Below are positions 45,209 to 58,129 of a stretch of DNA of 64,000 nucleotides, in pieces. The notes under the pieces are model-generated. The model had not been told where the DNA came from and ran no database searches. It saw only the letters and a program-made list of their open reading frames with translations. The stretch's first letter is position 1, and each line of letters opens with the position of its first letter. Both the position numbers and the translations under genes were made by a program. Origin of the DNA: Artemisia argyi (taxonomy: Eukaryota; Streptophyta; Magnoliopsida; Asterales; Asteraceae); NCBI GenBank assembly GCA_030686995.1, contig CM060697.1, forward strand, positions 40,087,959 to 40,151,958. The letters are read 5' to 3'.

Positions 45209-46111
45209 CTTTTTTTTTTGGGTAAAGGGGAGTAATCCTGCGCCCTGGTAAAATTCAATATCCAAAAACGTTGAAGTACAAAATGACAAGGGTGATTTCC
45301 TTCGCCCCCAGTCCCTTAGGACACTTACAAGACACGTATCTAAGAATGACAAACCATTCTTAAAACTAACATGCACAACATGTGCAACTGACCAAACAAA
45401 CATGCTAAACAAAAGCAACTTAACAAGCAAAAATCACAAAAACAATAGAAATAAAGATAACTATTTCTTCTTGCGTCCTTGCACCTGGAAATCTTTCGGA
45501 GAACCATTCTTGAACTTGGAATAATTTGCAATATCATCATAGTTCTCATAGACTTCATCAGCTTCATCAGCAAATGTAACCCTCTTCCTAGGAGTCGTCA
45601 CTACATCACTTGTAGTAAACGAGCTAGACGTATCAAAATCAGAATAGGCCACACTTGTAGAACACCATCATTGTGAGAACCATGCTCCCATAAACCATTA
45701 GTAGTGCTATGCAATGGAACCACATTAACACCACTTAACCCCACGGATTCCACACCCCCAAAAGAAGCATGAGCATCCACACGTTCCATCTACTCAAGTT
45801 GAGTATGTCCATCCTCAACAGGAGCAGCCCCAAAATCACTCTTCAATGCATCATTAGATGTACCACTCGAATTAGAATCACCATTAGTAGGCTTAAAACC
45901 AGCCCTCACATCAGGTTGTGTACCTCGATTCTTCTTCTTGGTAGCCGGTTTAGAAACAGGTTGGTACAAAAGTTTTGGCTTAGTTGAAAACCCCCAAGCC
46001 CCTTTCTTACCCTTATCACTAGTATGACCAGCCTTAGTAGAGTTAACCTTGCTCTTAACATCAAAATCTTGTGGAGTCGAATCCTTAGTAACCCGCTTAC
46101 GTCTAAGAGGA
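45209..46111 (-). mobile_element. 5'-truncated family A LINE at the satellite/Athila junction
   Basis: Minus-strand fragment: poly(T) and tail 45209-45260, 3' UTR to about 45460, ORF1 remnant 45461-46111. Left flank is satellite (CCCTAAACTC), right flank is Athila pol (inside the codons after GMSS). The flanks do not form a TSD. Confidence 0.88.
45461..46111 (-). pseudogene. LINE ORF1 C-terminal half, family A, broken
   Basis: Begins just after the zinc knuckle ([18 protein letters not shown]) and ends QGRKKK at 45461. Contains a CAG-to-TAG stop before MERVDAH and a one-base loss in the GASTSVA region (reads GVLQVW). The acidic segment is shortened (EADEVYENYDD). Confidence 0.88.
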
Positions 46112-49100
46112 CGACATCCCTTTCACAATGAAGTTACCCGCAAGGTAGTTCGCAAAGTCGGCAAACCATGGGGTAATCGAGTCTCCACGAAATGAAACCG
46201 CATTGAGGGTTTCGAGAGGAAATGTTTCATTTATTTCTTTTTTCTCGAAAGCATCTTGGTGAGGGTTTTTAAGACGGGAGAGATGATCAGCAGCTAGGTT
46301 CTCAGCTCCTTTTTTATCACGAATAATGATATCAAATTCCTGTAGGAGGAGAACCCAACGGAGGAGTCTTGGCTTTGCATCTTGTTTTGCAAAGAGGTAC
46401 TTCAAAGCCGAGTGATCCGTATACACTATGCTTTTGGTCAGAATCAAGTATGGCCTGAATTTTTCAAAAGCATACACCACAGCTAATAATTCTTTTTCAG
46501 TGGTGGTGTAATGACTTTGAGCCTCGGTCATAGTCTTGCTGGCATAGTGTATAGGCTGAAAATGTTTTGTTTTGCGTTGCCCCAAGACTGCCCCTATCGC
46601 ATAATCACTAGCATCACACATGAGCTCGAAGGGCAAGTCCCAATCGGGGGCAACAAGATCGGTGCCTCGGTAAGCCTTTTCTTTAATGTTTCAAAGGCTT
46701 CGATGCACTCAGGGGAGAAGATAAAAGGAGCATCCTTTTCGAGGAGTTGGGTCATAGGCCGGGCGATTTTAGAAAAATCTTGAATAACCCTACGGTAGAA
46801 ACCGGCATGACCCAAAAAGCTCCTAACACCTTTCACGGTTGTGGGATGAGGCAATTTTGCAATGACGTCCACTTTGGCTCTGTCAACCTCAATCCCGTTC
46901 TTTGAAATTTTATGGCCAAGGACAATGCCCTCTTTAACCATAAAGTGACTCTTCTCCCAATTTAGACATAACTTTGTGTCTTCACAACGTTTTAGCATGC
47001 TGTCTAAATGGGAGAGGCATGATTGGAACGAATCCCCAATGACCGAAAAATCGTCCATGAAGACCTCCATAGTTTTCCCGATCATGTCGGAAAAAATGGC
47101 CATCATACATCTTTGAAACGTGCCCGGAGCATTACATAGGCCAAATGGCATACGTTTATATGCAAAAGTTCCATAAGGGCACGTGAAAGTGGTCTTTTCT
47201 TGGTCTTGCGGGTCAATGGGAATCTGAAAGTAACCCGAGAAACCATCGAGGAAGCAATAGTACTCATTCCCCGCTAATCTCTCGAGCATCTGATCCATAA
47301 AGGGCAGAGGAAAATGATCTTTACGGGTGGCGTCATTTAACTTACGATAGTCAATGCAGACACGCCACCCCGTAACCAAACGAGTTGGAATTAACTCATT
47401 CTCCTCATTTGTGACAACAGTAATGCCACCCTTTTTTGGAACACAATGAATTGGGCTGACCCAAGGACTGTCCGAGATAGGGTAAATCAATCCGGCATCA
47501 AGAAGTTTTAAAACCTCTTGTTTGATAACCTCGTGAATTTTTTGATTCACCCTTCTTTGTTGTTGGACTGCAGGTTTGAAGTCGTCCTCCATTAAAATCT
47601 TGTGAGTACAGAATTCAGGGTCAATGCCCTTGATGTCGGAGAGTCGCCAAGCAATTGCTTGTTTATGAGACTTCAAAACCTTTATAATAGCAGCCTTTTC
47701 CTCAACACTTAAGTCTTTAGCAATTATGACGGGCAATTTATCATCACCCTCCAGAAATGCATATTCAAGATGAGGCGGCAAGTCCTTAAGTTCAACCTCG
47801 GGAAAGTCATCAGTTTCCTCAACATTTTTGACTTCCTCCTTATGAAGTTGTTGTGGTAGAACAGGAAGAGGAGAGGGATCTTCGTTTAATAACTTCTCAA
47901 GCAGGAGAATATCCCTCTCGGGGTCAATCTCTTGGTTATCGATTCCATCGGGAATCGAATCACTTTTGAGAAAGGCCTCAATTTCTTCTAAGATGAAGTC
48001 ACTTCCCTCAAACGGAGTGAGGGAAGGAGAAGAATTGGCAATGATGGGGTGAGAAGACTGAGTGAGGTTTTCACTCGAAGAATCATCAATGAAACCTAAG
48101 ATCTCTTGAGCATACTCCTCAGCAGCCACATCGATGACATCAATTTGATTCACCAATTCACAATCATAATCGGAGGAGTATCTCGAAGTTTGATTCAGGT
48201 TGAAGGTAATAGCTTCCGTTCCAACACGTAATGTGATCTCATGCTCAAATACATCGATAAGTGCGCGCCCAGTCCTAAGGAATCCCCTCCCAAGAATGAG
48301 AGGGATCCTAGAATCGGCATCAAAGTCAACAATCACAAAATCTGCTGGAAAATGGAACTTTCCCACTTTAACGAATACGTCTTCGGCAATGCCAAGAGGA
48401 CGAGAAATCGAACGATCGGAAAGCTCTAAAGTCATGCACGTGGAAGTGAGTTCGGGAAAAGAGAGTTTCTTCCACATAGAATATGGCATCAGGTTAATGC
48501 TAGCACCTAAATCAGCTAAGGCGAAGCATTCAACCATACCCGGGAAAGTACAAGGAATGAGAAATTTCCCAGGGTCTCCAAGCTTTTCAGGAAGCTTTTT
48601 CAAGAGAACTGCTGAGCAGTTCTCATTTAGAGGAGTTCTTGCCATCTCAAAGAGTTTTTCTTTATTACTCAACAGATTTTTGATTGTCGATGCAAACTTG
48701 GGCATCAAGAGAATAGCATCCGCGAAGCTAATATCAAAGTGCAAATCTTGGAAGATTTGGAAAAATTTATCCATTTGGTGATTAGCTTTTTCGCGGAGCT
48801 TTTGTTCATTGAGACGTGATGGATAAGGAATAGAAGTTTTGGATTTTGGGTTGTCCCCTGGAGTTTCTGGTGGTTCAAAGACAACTCCAGGCTTACATCT
48901 GGTTTCAGGATTAACCTGAGGTTGGACGTGTGCTGTACTTCGTGGGCTAGGAGTTTGCACCTTGTCCTTTGTCACCTCAGGCTCACGATCCACTACCTTA
49001 GGAGGAGAGGAAGAAGAGGTAGTAGGAATCGCGGGTTCATCATATGAAGCACCACTTCGTGTTGTGATCGCCTTAGCATCGCCCATCGGGTTAGCGATCG

Positions 49101-50682
49101 TATTGCTTGGTAAAGTAGTACCTGAGCCCGAGGGTCGATCATTTAAAGACTTCTTGCTATCAGAAATCTGGCTAACCAGCAACTTGTTCAACTCTTCTTG
49201 GGACTTCATGAATTGCTTTAACAACTCATCAGATGAAGGCCCGGTTGGAACAACGGCTTGATTCAGATTAGGAATATTTGGAGCACGATTGTTCGGATTA
49301 GGACCTTGATTGAAATTTCCTTGGTTTTGATGATGGAAATTCCCTTGATTCTGGTGATTGTTTCCATGAAAGTTCCCTGGATAGAAATTACCCTGACCTT
49401 GGTTCCGGTTAAAGTTTCCTTCATTTTGGTGTTGGAAACCCTGATTTTGGAAACCTTGGTTTTGATTTTGAAAACCGTGACCCTGATTGAAGTTACCTTG
49501 GTTTTGATAACCATGGTTCACTCTATTTTGATTCTGGCCACAGTTTTGGACATTTTGGTTTTGATTAAAACCGGGAGGTCCAGGATAATGGTGAGGACGA
49601 TAGTTCGGGTCCATAGGAGGGCGGTACTGATTGCCTCCTTGATTTTGGGACCCGACAACAGCATTAGCTTCATATGGAGTACCATCAGTAGCTGTGCAAT
49701 TGTAGTAGGCATGCGGCCCACCACAAGTCACACAGACTTCCACTTTTTTAACCTCAGCAGGGGGAGGATGTTGTGGAAATGAAACTTTCTTTGTTTGGGT
49801 GAGAACCAAAGCTTGGATCGCTTCAGTGAGCTTGTTAAGCTTAGCATCCGTGCTAGATTGACCCACAGAAGATGAAGTAGAAGGACCCGCATTGATTTGA
49901 GAAACAATCGGTTTGCTTCGTGTAGAGCGGACCTTGGACTTGTTTTCTATGATTTGCAAAGCTTCTTTTGTGGTTCTACTCAAAAAATTACCTCCCGCGG
50001 AGGCATTGAGAGAATCCTGATCAGCTTGGCTCACGCCATTGTAGAAAATATCGAGTTGCATCAACTCAGAGAAACCATGATGTGGACACTTGCGGAGTAA
50101 TTCTTTGAAACGATCCCACGCTTCACCAAAAGATTCATCATATTTCTGAATGAACTTGGTAATTTCGTTCTTGAGACTCGTGGTCTTGGAAGGTGGGAAA
50201 AATTCGTTCACAAATTTTTTGACAAGATCTTCCCAAGTCTCAATAGATCGTGGAGGTTGTTTTTCAAGCCAAATCCGGGCTTGTCCCTCCAGGGAGAATG
50301 GGAAGAGAAGGAGTTTTATTGCTTCACAAGGGACATTTTTGTACTTGATGGTCGAAGTGATTTTATTGAACCATCGAATGTGAGCATGAGGATCGTCCCT
50401 CTCAAAACCGTAGAATTGACTTGAGGTTACAAGATTGAGTAACCCGGTTTTGAGCACAAAATTATCAGCCACGATGGCTGGAACAACAATGGCATCTCCG
50501 TAACCCTCGATGGGTGCTTGGAGAAGCTCACACATGGGGCGGTCTTCCGCCATGGTGACAGTGGGTGTGACAACAGTACGGATCTCAGATCCGACTATTG
50601 GTGCAGAACGTCTACGAGGTCTTCGAGGTTTCCGGACAAGCTCACGTAATGGGCTAGTAGACCTTGAAGAACGAGTGCGCAT
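46103..50682 (-). pseudogene. Athila-type Ty3/Gypsy gag-pol, frameshifted, integrase missing
   Basis: Starts MRTRSSRSTSPLREL at 50682. Gag: capsid about residues 70-260 (WFNKITSTIKYKNVPCEAIK), zinc knuckle CVTCGGPHAYYNC at about 317-329 (C-x2-C-x3-H-x4-C), then a long Asn/Gln/Gly-rich stretch. Protease: ADLGASINLMP near residue 720. Reverse transcriptase: FLDGFSGYFQIPI, AYKRMPFGLCNAPGTFQ, and FMDD near residue 1207. At about 46650 one base is missing in a GCCCCC run; the frame changes and RNase H continues at 46636-46103 ([41 protein letters not shown]). It ends at GMSSS, where a LINE fragment begins; integrase and the 3' LTR are absent. Gag and pol share one frame, as usual for the group. 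Inactive as it stands. Confidence 0.92.
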
Positions 50683-50979
50683 GCACTAGGGATAAAAACT
50701 TTTTGGACAATATTTTTGGAATCGTCCCGTGATCTAAAATCGTTTTTCTTTAAGAATCACCTTAAAAGAAAACCGAATCAGAAAACGTTACGATATGTTT
50801 TGTTGTTGTTTTTTTTTATTATTTTTTTTTTTTTTTTTTGGTGTTTTAACACTTTAGGAAAAGTGTTAATGACTTTTTTTGTGTTTTGATTTTGAAAATA
50901 TACACAAGTTGTGGTATTTGTACAGTGAGTGAGGTGAGATAACACTAATCTCAAAAGACGCTGCAGAAACGCGCACACC

Positions 50980-50997
50980 TCCCCGGCAGCGGCGCCA
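50980..50997 (-). other. Athila primer-binding site
   Basis: On minus: TGGCGCCGCTGCCGGGGA, 17 of 18 matching the tRNA-Asp-type PBS known for Athila elements. It lies 5 bp inside the LTR end, with a ~300-bp leader to gag (50683-50979). Confidence 0.75.
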
Positions 50998-51002
50998 AAA
51001 AT

Positions 51003-54000
51003 TGATTGGTGCTAAACCACCAACTTATATTGACCAAGGAATGGTCAACAAAGTTAAATAGCCTAAACCAATGCTCCGGGTAATATAAGGTATCACCAGG
51101 TTGTTAAATCCCGACAAAGTGTGAAATGTGACTGAGCGTGCTTTGTGATCGGGTGTTTATTCACAGAAAAGGTTGGTTATGAGAATTATTTGGAAATTAT
51201 TAAACAAAATAGCTTAGGAAAGCTATGTGAATGATTACGGGAATTTAGATCAAGAAGATTCGAGCTAGAACCTAAAAACGTACGTTTTAATTAAAAACGT
51301 ACGCAGACGAACGAAACAAAAAGTACAACTGATGGACGGGAAAGGTTATAAGTGTAAAATTATTATTTTTACAATCCTAACAAATAAAGAAAATTTTAAG
51401 AAAAAGAAAAACTATTTTTACACATTTTAATTATTAATTATTAATTAATTACTAATTATCTATTTATTAACTAATTAAATTAATTAGAATTATTAAAAAT
51501 ACTAAAAAGGCTTAGAAAATTAAGAAAAATTTTACAAATCTAATTAACCATCATAGGAATCCTAAAAAATTATAAAAAGTTGATTTTATGTATTTTTAAA
51601 CTAATTTACTAATTATTACTCTATTTATTAATTAATTACCAATTAAACTATTTATATTATAAAAATTAGAAAATGAACAATATAAATTCTAGAAAACTTT
51701 ATAAAAATGTTTTAACTTATATAAAAGCTAGAAAAATTATAAAAACTAGGTTGTACTTTATAAAATCTAATTATGCTATTTAATTACTTAATATTAATTA
51801 ATAATTAATTAAACTAAAATTAATTCTAAAAACTACTAAAAGACAAAATAAAAATCTGGAAAAATTTCTAAAATTACTTTAACCTAAAAGAGAATTTACA
51901 AAAATATAAAAATGATATATTGCTTATAAATAAGCTAAAAAAAATTAAAATGATAAATTCTATTAAATAGAAGCTATCACTATAATTAAAGTTGGTTTTT
52001 TTTTGTTTTTTCTTTTTCCAAACTGATTATACACTAAAAACTAAAACTTTTTGTGAAAACACTTTTGATGTAAACCAACAATAAGCACTTTGAGTGCCTA
52101 TTTACCCAAACAGTTGACTTTTGTTGATTGTGGAGGAATTTAAGCTCAAATAGATTAAGGTGGGGTCCACAATGGTTAAAGTAGGTTTCTCTGAGTTACA
52201 TGAACTATTATGAACAAGATTATACCAAATAAGCAGCTTAAATAAGCCACAAATCACAAATAAGCACTTTGCTTATTGAGATTCTGAGACAGAATGTGGA
52301 CAGCTTTTGGGAGGAAAATAAGGTGGGGTCCACTGGTCTAATGGTCAAACCAAAAGTCAATCCTTAATCCCTAGTAGGAGAGGGTTGGGCAAAGCTAATT
52401 ATGGGGTGTGGGACCCACTGGGGTAACCACAAATCACCACCAAAGTTGGTGGTGTGACTGAGTCAGCTGATGTGTAGGGCACACCCTTGCCCTGCAAGTA
52501 ACTTCCAAGGGTAAAAAGGTCCAACAGAAAAAATTGTAAAAATGCAACAAGTGTATGATTCCAAAGTTCTACTGGTAGATTATGTGTACAACAAGTTTGA
52601 GAACCTAAAACCACCCACAAAATTCACAATAAATCAATCCATATTTGGAAAAACCTGAGATTCAAACTTTTGACTTTTTGAAAAACTTTGATGAAACTCA
52701 GATGCTTTTTATTGCTTGTATATGTTATGACAAGCTAAATAAAGACCATTTTTAGTAAAAATATAAACTTGTGAAAAGGTTTGATGAGTTTTGGACTCCA
52801 AAGATCACCACAGACTGTGGTGATTATTTCCTTGTGATTTTGACTTTTGCTGAGTTTAAGACTCAGAATTTGGTCACTTTGACCCTAAAACAACTCAAGC
52901 TACTTAAGGAAACACAGAAATGAACAATGAAGCAAGTGGAATCTTACACACAAGCTTAAACCAAACACCCCTATCTAGGACTCTTTTAAGTTTTTGTTAA
53001 ACAAAATGAGATTCAAACATACAAAACTATAACCTACTGATTTGTTATGTTATATTAAGTTACTATAAGCCTAAGAACACAAGTTTAAACTGCAAATGCT
53101 TGGATTCACTTGATATTTAGCAAAATGACAGTTAAATGAGTACAATGAGCAACAAGCAAATCCAAACTATAACTATACAATTTTAAGCTATAATTCAACT
53201 TAGCTACACCTAATAAACATAAAACAATCAAATCTAAGCAAATTTAAGTACAACACAGTGGAATGAAAAGAATGGAACCAAGACTTACAAAAGCTTTCCA
53301 AGCTTAGTTGAAAACCAAGGACCAAATGAACCAACCTAATGACTTCCACAAGTCTCTATTACCCTGTGCAATCCAGAAATCAACCAAATCCCAAGCTGCT
53401 TCCACCTTTGTCCATTTTTTTTTTCTTAAATTTTTTAGTATTTATGGAAACTGAGTTTAGGAAGTTAGCATAAGCTTGAAAAGCTCATAAAAACTTGTTT
53501 TCTGAGATTATATGAGATTATGAATAGCTTAAACACACATTAGAACCTTAACTTAGCACTTGAGAAATTTAAATTGAACTTGAAAAAGTGAAACAGAAAA
53601 GAAATTTAGAACATTGCTTTCATTAATTAAAACTGAGTTACAAAAGAACACTAAAACATTTCTAAAACTAAAAATTACAAAATTACACACTTAGGCTCAT
53701 ATATGAGCTACAATATATATACGACATAAAATTAAGGTCTAAGTCTTCCCACATGGCTCCTTTTTGAATTCTGAGAGTCCCCATAGCTTTGTGTTGACCC
53801 CTTGACCAAATCCTCACCATTTAATTGAGATAGGATCAATCCAAACCCTTGATTATGATTTTGGCGCCAAAATGTATACGGGGTAAAATTAGTGGAATTG
53901 GTGGGGGAAATTTATTGTGGTGGTGTGGGTTGGTGTGGTAGATGAGAGCATTAATTGTGGGGGGGGGGCTGTGGTGAAAAAGGTGAGAGGAGGGGGAGGC

Positions 54001-54681
54001 AAGGTGCCTAGTTTTGTGGGATATGGTTGGGGGAAGATGATGGTCAAAGGGTCGTTTGACCCGTTGTTGACCGTTTGACCCTGCGTTGGTTTTTTATTAA
54101 AAAGGGATGGGCTGGGATGGTTGGGCCTTGGGGTTGGACTGGATCATGGGGTTTGGTTTGGATGGGTTTGGTTTTGGTTTTGGGTAAAGTAATAAGAAAG
54201 GGTCCGGTTGGTTAGTATTTAACAAAAGGACTGAAGTTGTACTTTTTCCCATTTGCTTCCAAGGACCAAATATGTTACAAATCCAAAGTCCAAAAACCAT
54301 TTTTGCCATTTTTGATTTTTCAAAATTCCCAGGGACCTATTTTGCCATTTTAGAAAACTCAGGGACTAATCATGTAATTTTGGAAAACTTATGACCCAAG
54401 TGTAATTTTTTATGATTTTTGACTTTCAAAACCTTGGGTTGACTTTTCCTTTCAAAATAAATGCATAGGGACTAAATTTGACAAGTTTTGAAACTTGGGG
54501 GACTGAAACTGCCAATATTGCAAACTTTGATCGTTTTTCATTTGTTTTTGCACATTTTGCTTTTAAAACACATAAAACACAATCCCTGGGATAATTTAAG
54601 TATTTTGATATCTTTTTTATTGTTTTTGTATGTTTTGGCAGTTTAAATACGTAAAAATGATGAGTGTTTGAGCACTCATCA
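51003..54681 (-). mobile_element. Athila 5' LTR
   Basis: Bounded by TG at 51003 (CA end on minus, 5 bp from the PBS) and by the terminal sequence TGATGAGTGCTCAAACACTC on minus at 54681, a near-palindrome. At about 3.7 kb it is long for an LTR, so an undetected nested insertion is possible. It includes a very AT-rich section (51360-52000) and the palindrome TTTTGGCGCCAAAA at 53859-53872. No coding content. The second LTR is not in the window, so the ends cannot be confirmed by comparison. Confidence 0.65.
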
Positions 54682-57600
54682 TGGTGATAGAAGGTTTGAT
54701 TAGGACAAAGCTTCAGTTGGATGATGAGAATGGTGTTTATCACTCCAACACTGCGGAGATTCTTGCTGGGCTAAGGGAAGCTGGATATCAAAGCACTGAA
54801 ACTACTAAGTGGCAGAAGAATCAGTTTTGTCCCAAGTGGAGATATTTGGTGCATTTGCTGCTCCAATGTATAAGCAACAAGTGTGGTGGATGGGATCAAT
54901 TTTCTCTACAATTGGGTTGTGGTATTGTCTGTCTCTCTAAGGGCCTAACTTATAATTTCTCAAAGTTTATTTTTGAAAATATGCTAGAAAATATTGATAA
55001 ACAACAACATAAGTTCTTGATGTACCCTAGGTTTTTACAAATTATCTTAGATATAACCACTGAAGATTGGACCCATGTGCCTATTAAAAGTCTTGGTTCT
55101 AAGTTGTTTGCCTCAATGAAAATAAATTATACTGGGGAACATCGCCCTCTGTTAGATGCTATGTTGCCACATGGCAATGATAATGTAGTTGAGGGTGATG
55201 ATGCTGGCAATATGCCTACTCAAAATGCTGCTGATGATGGTAATCCATCATCTTCTGGTGTTGCTGCTGATGGTAATCCTTCAGTGGTAAATGAGGAAGA
55301 GCCCGCTACAACTGCTGAACCATTACCTGTTTCTTCTGACCTACCACCACCTTCCCCTGCCCATATGTCACCTAGTCCTGTTAATTCACCTTCTCAGGTT
55401 GCTCCAGTTGAGCAAACTCCTGAGATTGAAGATACAATTCAGTCTCTTGAGCCTGAGATCACTAGACTACCTACACCTAGTCTTGTTAGAGAGCCAGTTG
55501 ATGAAGGCTCTCCCAATGTTGTACATATGTCTATTTCTCCTGCTAGGTCCAATGAAGCTCCATTTACCACTGAGCATTCTGTTGGTGGAGCAGAGGACCC
55601 AGTTACTCTCACTTCTATATATGATTCACTCTGCAGGTATATGAGAAAGACTGATGATCTCCAAAAGGAGCTTGCTGATACCAAGTCTACTCTTGGTAGT
55701 GAGATTGAGATGCTGAAAAGAAAAGTTCAGGATTTGGAGGCACAATTGACTCAGCAGAATAAAAGCAAGGTTGTAATGGATACTGCTAAAGTACCTCTAG
55801 AGGAAAATTTGGATTCTATTGAAATTTTGGCTGAAGTTGCTAGACAGTCACATGTTTCTTCTCCCAAAGCTGCTAAAGTACCTCAATCTAAGCCAACCAT
55901 TCACGTCAGTAGAAGAAGTAGAAGACAATATTTGGCAAAGAATACTACTGCATCTTCTAAGGTGTCAAGTGGTGAAGACATTCTTATGACAGAAGCTGCG
56001 GATACTCTTCAGGAGAAACAGCCATCTAGTACCATTGCTGCTGACAAGACTACTGATGGGGTTCATGCATCAGTAGATACATTCTTTGCAGCAGGAAAAG
56101 AGTATAAGGATTCTCCTGTTCATGATCCATCTGTTCTTAAGCAAGTTTCTTCTGATGACATCACTGAAACCCTCAAGCCTCAAGGATCTGCTGATAATTT
56201 ACTTAATTCAGATGTTCAAGAGTTAAATGCTGATCCTATGGAAGATTTGGATGTTCTTCATGATGATTTTGCTGAAGAGGTTGAAGTGGGTGAGGATGAG
56301 ATTGTTACAGCTGAAGAAAGAGTTGAACAAGAAAGACTCTTCAAAGAATAGGAAGACTATAAGAGAAGTTCAGAGATGGCTGAGGCAGAGCAAGCCAAGT
56401 TTGATTCAGAATATCAGTCTGCTACACAAAGATACATTTCTACCTTGCCTATTGAAAGACAGAGAGAATTGGATGCTGTTGTTCAAAACTTTGATGAGTC
56501 AGACTGGCAGCATATTGGAGAACAAGTGATTGCTGCTCCTAATTTAGCTACAGAAATTCTTGGCAATAAGGTGGATAAAAAGGACTGGGTTTCTGAAATT
56601 GTGAAAAAGATGAAGTTGAGGAAGAAAGAAGCTGTTGAGCAAAGAGCCAAAGCCAAAAGAGATAAACCCATGACTCAAGCACAACAAAGGGACTATATGA
56701 GAACATATGTGAAAAGTCAAAGCAGTGCTTTATATAACAATGCTTGGACTAGGAAACAAGTGTGGGGACTTTCAGATGAAAAATTGGTTCAGATGTATAA
56801 CAGAATCAAATCTAGGTGTGAAAAAGATGGAATGGGTGCTCCTAAGATTGTTCCTAACATTCTTGCTGATGCTGGTTCTTCTGATCATAGAGAGATTCCT
56901 GTGGTTGCTAAGGTATCTTTACCTGCCACTTCTGCTAATGTACCACATGTTGCTGCTTCATCTAGTATTGATAAAGGCAAAGCTAAAGTGATAGCAGAGG
57001 ATCCTCCATCTAGAAAGAGAACCAGGAAACAAATGGAGGAGGAAAGGTTGGGTGAAGAGGCTGCTAAGAGGTTAGATGATGAATAACAAGCTGACATGGC
57101 AAGATTTCATGAGATTAAGGAAAGAGAAGTAGAGCTTCAAGCTGCTAGAGCCAAACAGATAAGGAAGGCTATGGATTAACAATATGCATCTGCTGCACTT
57201 GAGTCTTCTCAGGATTCTACTGATGAACAATTGGATAATCCATCAGTGGAAATTGATGCTGCAGAAGGTGTATCTACTGAAGCTGAAGTTCCTACTGAAT
57301 CTTCTTTACCTCATGATGCAATTTATGTTCCTGGAAGAAGAGCTAAGAGAATGGTTAAAGTCAGAACTTCACATTCAACACAAAGCCTAATAGATGTGAA
57401 TGCTTCTGATGCTTCATTTATCAAAGAAGGATCCCCTGATGATTGGCCTGAGGCAGTTAGAGATGTTTTGGTTCACTGGGAGTTGTCTAAAAATGGACAG
57501 ATTAATACCATTTATAGACTTGATAAAACTTCTCTATCATTTACATTTCTACAAGAAATACTACATCTTGTGGATCATCAGGATTTGCTCACTCTCAATG

Positions 57601-57980
57601 ATTTGGTTCACAAATTTTATGCAAATCATACTCCTACAGGGTCTGGATTGTATTTATTGGGTGATCTCAGAGTGTTGTTTGATTCTTCTACTCCCACTGG
57701 TGCTGGTTATGACATATGGAATAACAATCAGAGATGGAAGGTTCAGAGTTGGAAATTTTATCCTGTGCCATATGTTCATGTGTTGGAAACTACATCTGGA
57801 CTCAGACTTATTATGGATCTTGGCAAGAGGTATCCTCTGACAGTGTCTCTGATGGAGAAAATGCTTCAACAAAAGTTGGAGATTCCTCCTGATCCTGTTG
57901 GGAATGCTAGATTGTTTACTGAATCTCTGGTGAAAGTATTCAAGCTCAGAATTAGGACTTCCAGAGTAGCTTCTATTTGA
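54682..57980 (+). pseudogene. SIRE-type Copia env-like ORF, one frame with three stops
   Basis: A continuous ~1,100-codon frame interrupted only by TAG at 56349, TAA at 57084 and TAA at 57177. The N-terminal domain (LIRTKLQLDDENGVYHS, CPKWRYLVHLLLQCIS, FSKFIFENMLENID, FLMYPRFLQIILD) is the conserved region of the extra ORF that follows pol in Asteraceae SIRE/Maximus elements. Then a Pro/Ser/Asp-rich linker, a coiled coil near 55650-55770 (LQKELADTKSTLGSEIEMLK), a Lys/Arg-rich section, and a C-terminal domain (WKFYPVPYVHVLETTSGLRL) ending at TGA 57980. The ATG at 54681 is made by the Athila LTR end, so the true 5' part and pol are cut off. An envelope role is unproven for this ORF class; I see no clear signal peptide or membrane span here. 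Confidence 0.75.
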
Positions 57981-58129
57981 TGGTATATTGTTGTATAATT
58001 ATTTCTTTTTAATAAAAAAAAATAAATAAAAAAAAATAAAAAAATAACTAACTAACTAACAATGTTGTCTAGTATTGTGTATGTTGTCTGCAGGTTTGGT
58101 GTTGATCCCACATTCTCTGGTTATCAACT

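Noticed and set aside
48200..49782. Plus-strand frames of 99-193 codons opposite Athila gag-pol
   Set aside because: Antisense shadows of the minus-strand polyprotein, low-complexity where gag is Asn/Gln-rich.
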